Positions 1 through 10,956 of a DNA stretch of 64,000 nucleotides are shown here, in pieces. The DNA lies in NCBI RefSeq assembly GCF_029407905.1, contig NC_073635.1, positions 39,175,501 to 39,239,500 of the forward strand, read 5' to 3'. Origin of the DNA: Bubalus kerabau. Taxonomy: Eukaryota; Chordata; Mammalia; Artiodactyla; Bovidae. Positions within the stretch are counted from its first letter, which is position 1. Each line of letters opens with the position of its first letter. The notes below the pieces were generated by a model, which did no database searches, was not told the DNA's origin, and was given only the letters and a program-made list of their open reading frames with translations. The position numbers and the translations under genes were made by a program.

Positions 1-1289
1 AAAGCTAGTCAGTGTTTTTCTTCAATTCTTTAAAGCAAGTTGTTTAAATATATGAAAATAGAATTCTTGTTTCTTTTTCCTTTCCGAGCCTTACTCTGAG
101 AATAAATTTACATATTTTCAACATAAATACTGCAAGAAAAATATGTGTAATGTTCAATAAAATTGTACTACATTAGTGATTGTGAATAGCATTCAATAAA
201 TGCTTTTAATTTTAAGCATGTTTAGCAAATATGCATAAAATTATATTAAAACTGAATTATTCACAGGGGACCAGTTTTCTAAATTTGAGTAAGATACATT
301 AAGGAATCAATTTTAGCAGATACACTCATTATCTCTTTCCCTTGCCCCAAAATTCGCTAATTTAATAAGTAAGAAAACTACTTGTGCATTGCTTTATTAA
401 TTCAAGGACAGTGAACAATCAAAAAATATGTTAAGACTATAAATTGGAAAACAATGCAAACAGATATGCATACAACTAATATGAACATTCATATGTTAGA
501 TAGAGCTGTATATATCACAATATGTATTAGTGATAGCCTCATATGATATCATGATACAAATATCCTCTTAATAAACAATGAAATATTTTTTACTAAAAAT
601 TGGTAAGCAATATTAAAACTATTTTCAATGTTGTTAAAGATATTTACTCTATGGATTATTGAAATAATAAACTAAGAATTGAAAGTGGTTGCTATATACT
701 CAACATGATGTTAAGTTATACTTGGTACATACAGTTTCTTATTTAGTTTGAATTCATCCTAAAAAGTAACCAAATTATTTGCAAATATATCTATATGCAA
801 AAAAAAAAAGAGTTGGCAATCTTCATGAGTTAAATAATGCAGGTAAAATGCTGATCGTTTTATGAATAGATAGAAGTGGGCTTCAAAAGAATTATTAACT
901 AAATATATTTGTATTCTCCATAACCTCATTGCACGTTCTGCAAATAAAGTTGATTTTTAATGAATTATGCATAGTTTATTTTCTATTAATTATTACTTAG
1001 AAGAGTAGTTTTAAAATCTTCTCAAAATTATACTCCATTGAGGAAAATTTTATTACATTACATAGTAATCTTATTAAGAGTAAAAGGTTTTTTTAAATTT
1101 TTCTTAGAGACAATTACATTTCTGAAAAGTCTATTTTCTTTTTTCTTGAAGCAATGGTAAATTTCAAACTATGTGTAGGCTTTTCTAGTGACTTCTAGAA
1201 AACAACATAAAATCTTTCTCAATACCATTCTCTGATTTCTCAAGTTATTCATTTAAAAGTTTTTAATTATTTTCTTAGAAATTATTAAG
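1..1289. other. AT-rich sequence, nothing recognised
   Basis: No repeat family, RNA gene or coding frame was recognised. The stretch is AT-rich with short A runs and many stops in all frames. It is the left flank of the first BovB block. Confidence 0.5.
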
Positions 1290-1525
1290 ACATAATATCA
1301 GAATGTCTCATTACTTTGCCAACAAAGGTCCCTCTAGTCAAGGTTATGGTTTTTCCGGTAATCATGTATGGATGTGAGAGTTGGACTATAAAGAAAGCTG
1401 AGCACTGAAATTGATGTTTTTGAACTGTGGTGTTGGAGAAGACTCTTGAGATTCCCTTGGACTGCAAGGAAATCCAACCAGTCCATCCTAAAGGAGATTA
1501 GTCCTGGGTGTTCATTGGAGGGACT
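1290..1525 (+). mobile_element. Older BovB LINE, left part (split by a nested BovB)
   Basis: The sequence matches the 3' part of the reverse transcriptase frame seen in other copies here, in the order VRLVKAMVFPV-like, YGCESWTIKKAE, then a tryptophan-rich CWRRLLR-like segment. It stops at ggact, and the next bases of the same element (gatgttgaagctg) appear 3.3 kb later at 4785. The copy at 49696-50042 shows these two halves contiguous, so this is one element interrupted by the BovB at 1526-4784. Confidence 0.85.
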
Positions 1526-4500
1526 TCGAAACCCAAGTAAGACGGTAGGGTGTTGCAAGAGGGCATCAGAGGGCAGACACACTGAAACCATACTCACAGA
1601 AAACTAGTCAATCTAATCATACTAGGACCACAGCCTTGTCTAACTCAATGAAACTAAGCCATGCCCCTGGGGCAACCCAAGATGGGAGGGTCATGGTGGA
1701 GAGATCTGACAGAATGTGGTCCACTGAAGAATGGAATGGCAAACCACTTCAGTATTCTTGCCTTGAGAACCCCACGAACAGTATGAAAAGGCAAAATGAT
1801 AGGATACTGAAAGAGGAACTCCTCAGGTCAGTAGGTGCCCAATATGCTACTGGAGATCAGTGGAGAAATAACTCCAGAAAGAATGAAGGGATGGAGCCAA
1901 AGCAAAAACAATACCCAGCTGTGGATGTGACTGGTGATAGAAGCAAGCTACGATGCTGTAAAGAGCAATATTGCATAGGAACCTGGAATGTCAGGTCCAT
2001 GAATCAAGGCAAATTGGAAGTGGTCAAACAAGAGTGAATGTCGGCATTCTAGGAATTAGCGAACTAAAATGGACTGGAATGGGTGAATTTAACTCAGATG
2101 ACCATTATATCTACTACTGCGGGCAGGAATCCCTCAGAAGAAATGGAGTAGCCATCATGGTCAACAAAAGAGTCCGAAATGCAGTACTTGAATGCAATCT
2201 CAAAAACGACAGAATGATCTCTGTTTGTTTCCAAGGCAAACCATTCAATATCAGAGTAATCCAAGTCTATGCCCCAACCAGTAATGCTGAAGAAGCTGAA
2301 GTTGAACAGTTCTATGAAGACCTACAAGACCTTTTAGAACTAACACCCAAAAAAGATGTCCTTTTCATTATAGGGGACTGGAATGCAAAAGTAGGAAGTC
2401 AAGAAACACCTGGAATAACAGGAAAATTTGGCCTTGGAATACGGAATGAAGCAGGGCAAAGACGAATAGAGTTTTGCCAAGAAAATGCACTGGTCATAGC
2501 TAACACCCTCTTCCAACAACACAAGAGAAGACTCTACAAATGGACATCACCAGATGGTCAACACCGAAATCAGAGTGATTATATTCTTTGCAGTCAAAGA
2601 TGGAGAAGTTCTATATAGTCAACAAAAACAAGACTGGGAGATGACTGTGGCTCAGATCATGAACTTCTTATTCCCAAATTCAGACTTAAAATGAAGAAAG
2701 TAGGGAAAACCACTAGACCATTCAGGTATGACCTAAATCAAATCCCTTATGATTATACAGTGGAAGTGAGAAATAGATTTAAGGGCCTAGATCTGAAAGA
2801 TAGAGTGCCCGATGAGCTATGGAATGAGGTTTGTGACATTGTACAGGAGACAGGGATGAAGACCATCCTCATGGAAAAGAAATGCAAAAAAGCAAAATGG
2901 CTGTCTGGGGAGGCCTTACAAATAGCTGTGAAAAGAAGAGAAGTGAAAAGCAAAGGAGAAAAGGAAAGATATAAGCATCTGAATGCAGAGTTCCAAAGAA
3001 TAGCAAGAAGAGATAAGAAAGTCTTCCTCAGCAATCAATGCAAAGAAATAGAGGAAAACAACAGAATGAGAAAGACTAGAGATCTCTTCAAGAAAATCAG
3101 AGATGCCAAGGGAACATTTCATGCAAAGATGGGCTCAATAAAGGACAGAAATGGTATGGACCTAATAGAAGCAGAAGATATTAAGAAGAGGTGGCAAGAA
3201 TACACTGAAGAACTGTACAAAAAAGATCTTCACCACCCAGACAACTGACCTAGAGCCAGACATCCTGGAATGTGAAGTCAACTGGGCCTTAGAAAGCATC
3301 ACTACGAACAAAGCTAGTGGAGGTGATGGAATTCCAGTTGAGCTATTTCAAATCCTAAAAGATGATGCTGTGAAAGTGCTGCACTCAATATGCCAGCATA
3401 TTTGGAAATCTCAGCAGTGGCCACAGGACTTGAAAAGGTCAGTTTTCATTGCAATCCCAAAGAAAGGCAATGCCAAAGAATGCTCAAACTACTGCACAAT
3501 TGCACTCATCTCACATGTTAGTAAAGCAATGCTCAAAATTCTCCAAGCCAGGCTTCAGCAATAAGTGAACAGAGAACTTCCTGATGTTCAAGCTGGTTTT
3601 AGAAAAGGCAGAGGAACCAGAGATCAAATTGCCAACATCCGATGGATCATGGAAAAAGCAAGAGAGCTCCAGAAAAACATCTATTTTTACTTTATTGACT
3701 ATGCCAAAGCCTTTGACTGTGTGGAGCACAATAAACTGTGGAAAATTCTAAGCGATGGGAATACCAGACCACCTGACCTGCCTCTTGAGAAATTTGTATG
3801 CAGGTCAGGAAGCAACAGTTAGAACTGGACATGGAACAACAGACTGGTTCCAAATAGGAAAAGGAGTCCGTCAAGGCTGTATATTGTCACCCTGCTTATT
3901 TAACTTATATGCAGAGTACATCATGAGAAACACTGGACTTGAAGAAATACAAGCTGGAAACAAGATTGCCAGGAGACATATCAATAACCTCAGATATACA
4001 GATGACACTGCCCTTATGGCAGAAATTGAAGAGGAACTAAAAAGCCTCTTAATGAAAGTGAAAGTGGAGAGTGAAAAAGTTGGCTTAAAGCTCAACATTC
4101 AGACAATGAAAATCATGGCATCCGATCCCATCACTTCATGGGAAACAGATGGGGAAACAGTGGAAACAGTGTCAGACTTTATCTTTTTGGGCTCCAAAAT
4201 CACTGTAGATGGTGACTGCAGCCATGAAATTAAAAGATGCTTACTCCTTGGAAAGAAAGTTATGACCAACCTAGATAGCATATTCAAAAGCAGAGACATT
4301 ACTTTGCCTACAAAGGTCCGTCTAGTCAAGGCTATGGTTTTTCCAGTAGTCATGTATGGATGTGAGAGTTGGACTGTGAAGAGAGCTGAGTGCCAAAGAA
4401 TCGATGCTTTTGAACTGTGGTGTTGGAGAAGACTCTTGAGAGTCCTTTGGACTGCATGGAGATTCACCCAGTCCATTCTGAAGGAGATCATCCCTGGGAT

Positions 4501-4784
4501 TTCTTTGGAAGAAATGATGCTAAAGCTGAAACTCCAGTACTTTGGCCACCTCCTGCAAAGAGTTGACTCATTGGAAAAGACTCTATTGCTGGGAGGGATT
4601 GGGGGCAGAAGGACAAGGGGATGACAGAGGATGAGATGGATGGATGGCATCACTGACTCGATGGATGTGAGTCTGAGTGAACTCCAGGAGTTGGTGATGG
4701 ACAGGGAGGCCTGGCATGCTGTGCTTCATGGGTTCGCAAAGAATCAGACACAACAGAGTGACTGAACTGAACTGAACTGAAACT
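1526..4784 (+). mobile_element. Near-full-length BovB (RTE-type non-LTR LINE)
   Basis: This is the most complete BovB of the window, about 3.26 kb. It has a 5' leader, an apurinic-endonuclease-like domain, a linker, a reverse transcriptase domain and the BovB 3' end with the (ACTGA)n tail at 4760-4782. It lies inside an older BovB. The trinucleotide act occurs at both edges (1523-1525 and 4782-4784), a possible short target duplication or microhomology. I cannot verify that the 5' terminus is complete. Confidence 0.93.
1636..4624 (+). pseudogene. BovB endonuclease/reverse transcriptase ORF, inactivated
   Basis: BovB encodes an APE-type endonuclease fused to a reverse transcriptase that nicks target DNA and copies its RNA at the nick (family knowledge). 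Here the endonuclease lies at about 1971-2618: SELKW, GDWNAKVG and SPDG...SDYIL are visible. The SDH-like motif follows in the DNA after a TAG stop at 2616-2618. RT motif A (DYAKAFD) is near 3698, motif B (RQGCILSP) near 3870 and motif C near 3998. Motif C reads YTDD instead of YADD. Breaks: loss of about 10 bp near 2033 (the - copy at 9868-12895 keeps extra bases there), the TAG at 2616, loss of 17 bp near 3246 relative to the copy at 5908, a TAA at 3562, a 2-bp loss near 3748 and a TGA at 4622. It cannot make a full protein. Confidence 0.9.
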
Positions 4785-5034
4785 GATGTTGAAGCTGAAA
4801 CTCCAATACTTTGGCCACCTGATGAGGAGAGCTGACTCATTTGAAAGACTATGATGCTGGGAAAGATTGAGTGCAGGAAGACAGAGGATAAGACGGTTGG
4901 GTGGCATCACTCACAAAATGGACATGGGTTTGGGTGGACTCAGGGAGTTGGTGATGGACAGAGAGGCCCATCATGCTGCGGTTCATGGGGTCACAAAGAG
5001 TCGGACATAACTGAGCGACATAACTGAATTGAAT
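4785..5034 (+). mobile_element. Older BovB LINE, right part (3' end)
   Basis: This continues the element that stops at 1525 and runs to the BovB 3' end (tcggacataactgagcgac). It is more diverged than the inserted copy, consistent with being the older target. Confidence 0.85.
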
Positions 5035-5907
5035 ATCAGAAGTCAAATTTCAGATCAAGATGATATATTTAACAAAGGAAAGAAAACACATTTTAAAGGT
5101 AGTGATACTAAATAAAGTTGAATATGTAACCCTGGTATATGGCAAATGATTCTACAAATTGTTAGAATTCTAGAGCAGCCAAATTCCAATGTTACACAAG
5201 TCACAATAGGCATATATTTAAAAACAGGTGATGTGTTAGTCATGGTCCGATTATTCTTAATCCATAGACAATTAAAAATATATCCTAAAATATTTTAACT
5301 GAAGACAGAACAGTCTATTCTCTAACCAATATTATCCTTATTGAAAATATAGGGATATATTTCTTAAGACTCATTGTTTGGAGGGATTGTCACTATAGCT
5401 TGATGATATACAATATAAACAAGATTAAATTATGTGTATTATTACAAAAAAATATGATACATGATTCTAAAGGTCTGAGGAAACCTAGAAGTATATATTT
5501 CATAGAATCCAGAAAATCACATTAACTCATACATCCTTCAGGCAATCCTTCACACATATCATTTCTTTGAACTAACCTTTTGATAAACATCAAATGGTTG
5601 TAAGCCTAAAATATGCCCCCTGGCTAATGTCTGAAGTGTAACTTTTCTCTACTATTTGTGAGTTGAAATCTGACTCATGTGCCTGACCGGTTATCCTGGT
5701 TCTCAAAAGTTAAGCACATTTTTATGAAAACTGAGGAAGTTTGCAATGGCATGGGGCAAAATAACATGTATAATACACTGCAATACATCCATTCAGATTT
5801 GAGTCAGAGAGTGTTTGATTATAGACAAGGGTTTTCTTTAAAAAGCAAAATCTTTACCTACGGACACAGATGAAGTTGTTAAGATTTCATATTATTTAAC
5901 TATATGA
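5035..5907. other. AT-rich spacer, nothing recognised
   Basis: No known repeat or credible coding frame was seen between two + strand BovB copies. Confidence 0.45.
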
Positions 5908-8075
5908 GCATCACCATATGGTCAACACCGATATCAGATTAAATATATTCTTTGCAGTCAAGGGTGGAGAAGTTCTATACAGTCAGCAAAAACAAGACAG
6001 GGAGCTGATTGTGGCTCAGGTCATGAACTCCTTATGGTCAAATTCAGACTTAAATTGAAGAAAGTAGGGAAAACCACTAGACCATTCAGGTATGACCTAA
6101 ATCAAATCCTATACAATTATGGGAAGTTAGAAATAGATTTAAGGGGCTGGATCTGATAGAGTGCCTGACAAACTATGGACAGAAGTTCAGGACATTGTAC
6201 AGGAGACAGGGATCAAGACCATCCTCAAGAAAAAGAAGTGCAAAAAAGCAAAATGGCTGTCTGAGGAGGCCTTACAAATTGCTGTGAAAAGAAGAGAAGC
6301 GAAAAACAAAGGAGAAAAGGAAAGATATACCCCTTTGAATGCAGAGCTCTAAAGAATAGCAAAGAGAGATAAGAAAGTCTTCCTCAGTGATCAGTGCAAA
6401 GAAATAGAGGGAAAAAATAGAATGGGAAAGACTAGAGATTGCTTTAAGAAAACTAGAGATACCAAGGGAACATTTCATGCAAAGATGGACTCAATAAAGG
6501 ACAGAAATGGTATGGACCTAACAGAAACAGAAGAAATTAAGAAGAGGTGGCAAGAATACACAGAAGAGCTATACAAAAAAGATCTTCATGATCCAGACAA
6601 TCATGATGATGTGATCACTCACCTAGAGCCAGACATCCTGTAATGCGAAGTCAAGTGGGCCTTATGAAATATAAGTATGAACAAAGCTATTGGAAGTGAA
6701 GGAATTTCAGTTGAGCTATTTCAAATCCTAAAAGATGACGATGTGGAAATGCTGCACTCAATATGCCATCAAATTTGGAAATCTCAGCAGAGGCCACAGG
6801 ACTGGAAAAGGTCAGTTTCCATTCCAATCTCAAAGAAAGGCAATGTCAAGGAATGTTCAAACTACTGCACAATTGCACTAATTTCACATTCTAGTAAAGT
6901 AATGCTTAAAATTCTCCAAGCCAGGCTTCAGCAATACATGAACTGTGAACTTCCAGCTAGGAACCAGAGATCAAATTGGCAACATCTGTTGGATCATCAA
7001 AAAAGCAAGAGAGTTCCAGAAAAACATCTATTTCTGCTTTATTGACTATGCCAAAGCCTTTGACTGCATGGATCACCACAAACTGTGGAAAATTCTGAAA
7101 GAGATGGGAATACCAGACCACCTGACCTGCCTCTTGAGAAATGTGTATGCAGGTCAGGAAGCAACAGTTAGAACTGGACATGGAACAACAGACTGGTTCC
7201 AAATAGGAAAAGTAGTACGTCAAGGCTGTATGTTGTCACCCTGCTTATTTAACTTATATGCAGAGTACATCATGAAAAATACTGGGTTGGATGAAGCACA
7301 AGCTGGAATCAAGATTTCCAGGAGAAATATGAATAAACTCAAATATGCAGATGACACCACCCTTATGGCAGAAAGTGAAGAGGAACTAAAAAGCCTCTTG
7401 ATGAAAGTGGAAGAAAAAGTTGGTTTAAAGCTCAACATTCAGAAACCTGAGATCATGGCATCCAATCCCATAACTTCAAGGCAGATAGATGGGGAAACAG
7501 TGGAAACAGTGGTAGACTTTATTTTTGGGGGCTCCAAAATCACTGCAGTTGGTGACTCAGCCAGGAAAATTAACAGATGCTTTCTCCTCCGAAGAAAGGT
7601 TATGACAAACCCAAAGAGCATAGTAAAAAGCAGAGACGTTACTTTGTTAACAAAGGTCCATCTAGTCAAGGCTATGTTTTTTCCAGTAGTCATGTATGGA
7701 TGTAAGAGTTGGACTATAAAGAAATCTGAGTGCCAAAGAATTGATGCTTTTGAACTGTAGTGTTGGAGAAGACTCTTGAGAGTCTGTTGTGCTGCAGGGA
7801 GATCCAACTAGTCCATCCTAAAGGAAATCAGCCCTGAGTTTTCATTGGAAGGACTAATATTGAAGCTGAAACTCCAATACTTGGCCACCTGATGCTAAGA
7901 ACTGACTCATTTGAAAAGACCCTTATGCTGGGAAAGATTTAAGGCAGGAGGAGAAAGGGATGACAGAAGATGAGATTTTTGAATAGCATCATTGACTCAA
8001 TGGACATAGTTTGAGTAATTTCTGGGAGTTGGTGATGGACAGTGAAGCCTGGCATGCTGCAGTTCATGGGTTACA
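5908..8075 (+). mobile_element. 5'-truncated BovB LINE
   Basis: The copy begins inside the endonuclease region (catcacca...ggtcaacacc, equivalent to about 2545 of the first copy). It runs through linker and RT domain to the 3' region and stops at ttcatgggtt before the usual tail. It is broken into several frames. The 3' end lacks the (ACTGA)n tail, so it is incomplete or eroded. Confidence 0.92.
6945..7760 (+). pseudogene. BovB reverse transcriptase fragment
   Basis: This 271-codon open stretch covers most of the RT domain. Motif A FIDYAKAFDCMDH is near residue 40, motif B RQGCMLSPCLF near 90 and motif C YADD near 132, followed by the thumb-like C-terminal part. It opens at a fortuitous ATG, and upstream linker pieces sit in other frames (6161-6352, 6422-6643, 6677-7045). 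It ends at a TAG at 7758. The catalytic aspartates are present, but the frame is isolated from its endonuclease. Confidence 0.82.
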
Positions 8076-8201
8076 GCATTTTTCTTGGTATACCTTTGTT
8101 TCAGACAGTAATAATGAATAGTCCTAATTATCTAGCAAAGTCAAATCTCAATACCATATTTACATAACTAGTTGGAAAGGATAATAATCAGTATAGATAT
8201 G

Positions 8202-8406
8202 TGAGTGTGAATGTGAGTGAAACTCGCTCAGTCATGTCTGACTCTTTGAGATCCCATGGACTGTAGCCTGCCAGGTTCCTCTGTCCATGGAATTTACAGG
8301 CCAGAATACTGCAGTAGGTAGACATTCCCTTTTCCAGGGGATCTTCCCAAACCAGAAATCTGATTGCAGGCAGATTCTTTTTCAGCTGAGCTACCAGGGA
8401 AGCCCC
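8202..8406 (-). mobile_element. Bov-tA SINE
   Basis: Read on the - strand it has the tRNA-Glu-derived head (ggggcttccctgg) at 8406 and the Bov-A body ending in the BovB-like tail (gagtcagacatgactgagcg) near 8215. It is diverged and about 205 bp long. These SINEs carry an internal pol III promoter in the head (family knowledge). Confidence 0.88.
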
Positions 8407-8608
8407 AGAATAGATGTAGCTGTCAAGAAAAGCAGAAGCAGGAAAGGACCAAATTTAGAGTCAGGGAGTGCTAAAAATTATCATGAGAAAACACACAATT
8501 ATAAATAATCGTGTTAACATTTATTCTAACTGAAGTTAAAATAACGATCACTAAATATCCTGAAAATGGTGGACAAATATTGGTAGAAAGCTTCCCTAAA
8601 GAGAAATC

Positions 8609-8727
8609 CACTATACATTAACATGATTCAGCCAGGGGTGTACATGTAGCAAAAACCACTGCAATACTGTAAAGTGATTAGCCCCAATTAAAATGAATAA
8701 ATTAATATAAATTAATAAATTTAAAAA
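8609..8727 (+). mobile_element. L1 3' end fragment (artiodactyl type)
   Basis: It contains the ruminant L1 3' UTR signature (cagcca...gtgtacatgt, cactgcaatactgtaaagtg, ccccaattaaaat) followed by an A-rich tail. Similar A-rich stretches flank it (near 8598 and 8726), weakly suggesting a target duplication. Confidence 0.55.
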
Positions 8728-9430
8728 AAGAAAAATCTAAAATTTGGAGTCTCTCAACTTATCTCATAGGAGAAGCCTCTTTTGTCACTCTAAATTTGAT
8801 TTCTATTTGACAGAAGCCTATCAGGTAATTGATACACTTCAGGCATATCAGTCATCTTTTTCATTCTGTTAAAATGATGATTGGAGAAAAAATTAACATA
8901 TAAAACAGAAAAGTTAAACTGAACCTTCATGAAATATAAGAAGGGGCAACCCAAATTAATATGTATAAAAAGAAAAGTTATAAGATATAATTTTTAAAAC
9001 ACTGAAATAAATAGTAAAAACAATTCCCAGAAGACAAAAACATAAAATAATTCAGAGAATAAAGAACAAACAGCTATCAACTTTATTGAGAGGTAACAAC
9101 AACAAAAAGAATTCCCAAAGATAAAGTTCCTATATCTTGAGAATGAAAGGATTCATTGAAAATAAAATTGGGTAAATAAAGAGATTATTTAAATTAGTCT
9201 TGAAAATTTAGGATGAGAGTGAACGGTTATCAGTATGAAATAGTCAAAATAAGTGAGAAACAAGCTTCGACTCTCTGGAAAATAGATTGTAAAAATGCCA
9301 TACATTAAAAGTTCTGAAGAAAAATGATTTTATCTCATTATAGGCTAAATTATCAACTAATGGGAAGGAAAAACACATTCTTAGACAATTTTGAAAACAT
9401 AAAATAACAAAAATACGTATTTTTTTGCAT
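8728..9430. other. A-rich unassigned sequence
   Basis: No family recognised. Long A-rich + strand stretches could be a decayed L1, but no diagnostic motif is visible. Confidence 0.4.
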
Positions 9431-9436
9431 TCAAAT

Positions 9437-9757
9437 CAGTTCAGTCAGTTCAGTTAACTTGCTCAGTTGCGTCCGACTCTTTGTGTCTCTATGGACTGCA
9501 GCATGCCAAGTTTCCCTGTCCATCACCAACGCCTGTCTCAGTCTCAGTTCAGTTGCTCAAGGTGACAATATACAGCCTTGCCATACTCCTTTCCCACTTT
9601 GGAACCAGTCCATTGCTCCCGTGTCTGGTTCTAACTGTTGCTTCTTGACCTGCATACTGATTTCTCAAGAGGCAGGTCAGGTGGTCTGGTATTCCCATCT
9701 CTCAGAATTTTCCACAGTTTGTGGTGATCCACACAGTCAAAGGCTTTGTTGTAGTCA
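9437..9757 (-). mobile_element. BovB LINE with large internal deletion
   Basis: The left end is the BovB 3' terminus (cagttcagt...gactctttgtg). After about 110 bp it jumps near 9557 to sequence complementary to RT motif B and onward to motif A (near 9745). About 1 kb between these is missing. The hexamer tcaaat at 9431 and 9755 may be the target duplication. Confidence 0.82.
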
Positions 9758-9849
9758 AATTTTCATTAAACAATTAAATTACATTAAATTAAATTACAAA
9801 ATTGCATTGCAAATTAACATATAAGTATAAACAAACATCTGTCTATTTA

Positions 9850-9863
9850 TACACACACACACA
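9850..9863. repeat. (AC)7 microsatellite
   Basis: A pure AC dinucleotide run lies between two BovB copies. Confidence 0.8.
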
Positions 9864-9867
9864 TATT

Positions 9868-10701
9868 GCTATTTGTGTTCATTCACAATGTCCAACTCAT
9901 TGCAGCCCTCCAGGCTCCCAATCCTCCAATATCTCCTGGAGTTTACTCAAATACATGTCCTTTGGGTTGGTGATGCTATCTAACCAGCTCATTGTCTGCT
10001 GCCCCCTTCTCCTTTGTCCTTTCATCTCAATCCACATCAGGGTCTTTTCCAGTTATTTGGCTCTTCGCATCAGGTAGCCAAAATTTGGGAGCTTCAGATT
10101 CAATATCAGTCCTTCCAATGAACATTAAAGGTTGATTTCCTTTAGGATTGGCTGGTTTGATCTCTCTGCAGTCCAAGGGATTCTCAAGAGTCTTCTCCAG
10201 GACTGCAATTCGAAAGCATTGATTCTTCAGTACTTAGCCTTTTTTAATGTCCAACTCTCAGATCCATACATGACTACTGGAAACACCATAGCTTGACTAT
10301 TTGGACCTTTGTTGACAAAGTAATATCTCTTATTTTTAATACACTGTCAGGTTTATCATTGCTTTCCTTTAAAGGAGCAAGCATCTTTTAAATCACGATT
10401 GCAGTTATCATCTACAGTGATTTTTGGAGTCCAAGAAAATAAACTCTTTCACTGCTTCCACTTTTTTCCCCTCTATTTTCCATGAAGTAATGGGACTGGA
10501 TGCCATGATCTTAGCTTTTTTTTTTTAATGTTGAGTTTCAAGCCAGCTTTTTCGCTCTTCTCTTTTATCCTCACTGATGCTCTTTAGTTCCTCTTCACTT
10601 TCTGCTATTAAAGTGGTATCATCTACTTTTCTGAGGCTGTTACTATTTCCTGGAGATCTTTATTACAGCATGTGATTCTTTAAATAAACATAGTGACCAC
10701 T
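9868..10701 (-). mobile_element. Old near-complete BovB LINE, 3' part
   Basis: This part runs from the 3' end through the C-terminal and RT motif C region on the - strand. It is heavily diverged. It is interrupted at the motif B-C region by a + strand BovB fragment and resumes at about 10957. The sequence aacatagtgaccact at 10687-10701 is the left copy of the probable duplicated target. Confidence 0.87.
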
Positions 10702-10956
10702 TCAGCAGAGGGAAGCTGAAGCTCCAGCACTTTGGGCACCTGATGGAAAGACTCATTGGAAAAAACTCATGCTCGGTAAGATTAAGGGCAGGAGGAGAAG
10801 GGGCTGACAGAGGTTGAGATGGCTGGATAGCATTACCAACTCAGTGGATAGGAGTGTGAGCAAACTCTGAAGATAGTGACAGGGGAGCCTGGTGTGCTGC
10901 AATCAATAGAGTCACAATGAGTCAGACATGACATCGAAACTGAAAAACAACAACAA
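10702..10956 (+). mobile_element. BovB 3'-end fragment inserted in an opposite BovB
   Basis: About 255 bp, from gaagctgaagctccagcac to a tail of caacaacaaaac, the last part of BovB in + orientation. Related bases flank it (10687-10701 and 10957-10970). Both represent the same segment of the host BovB, so this is an insertion and not a rearrangement. Confidence 0.82.
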
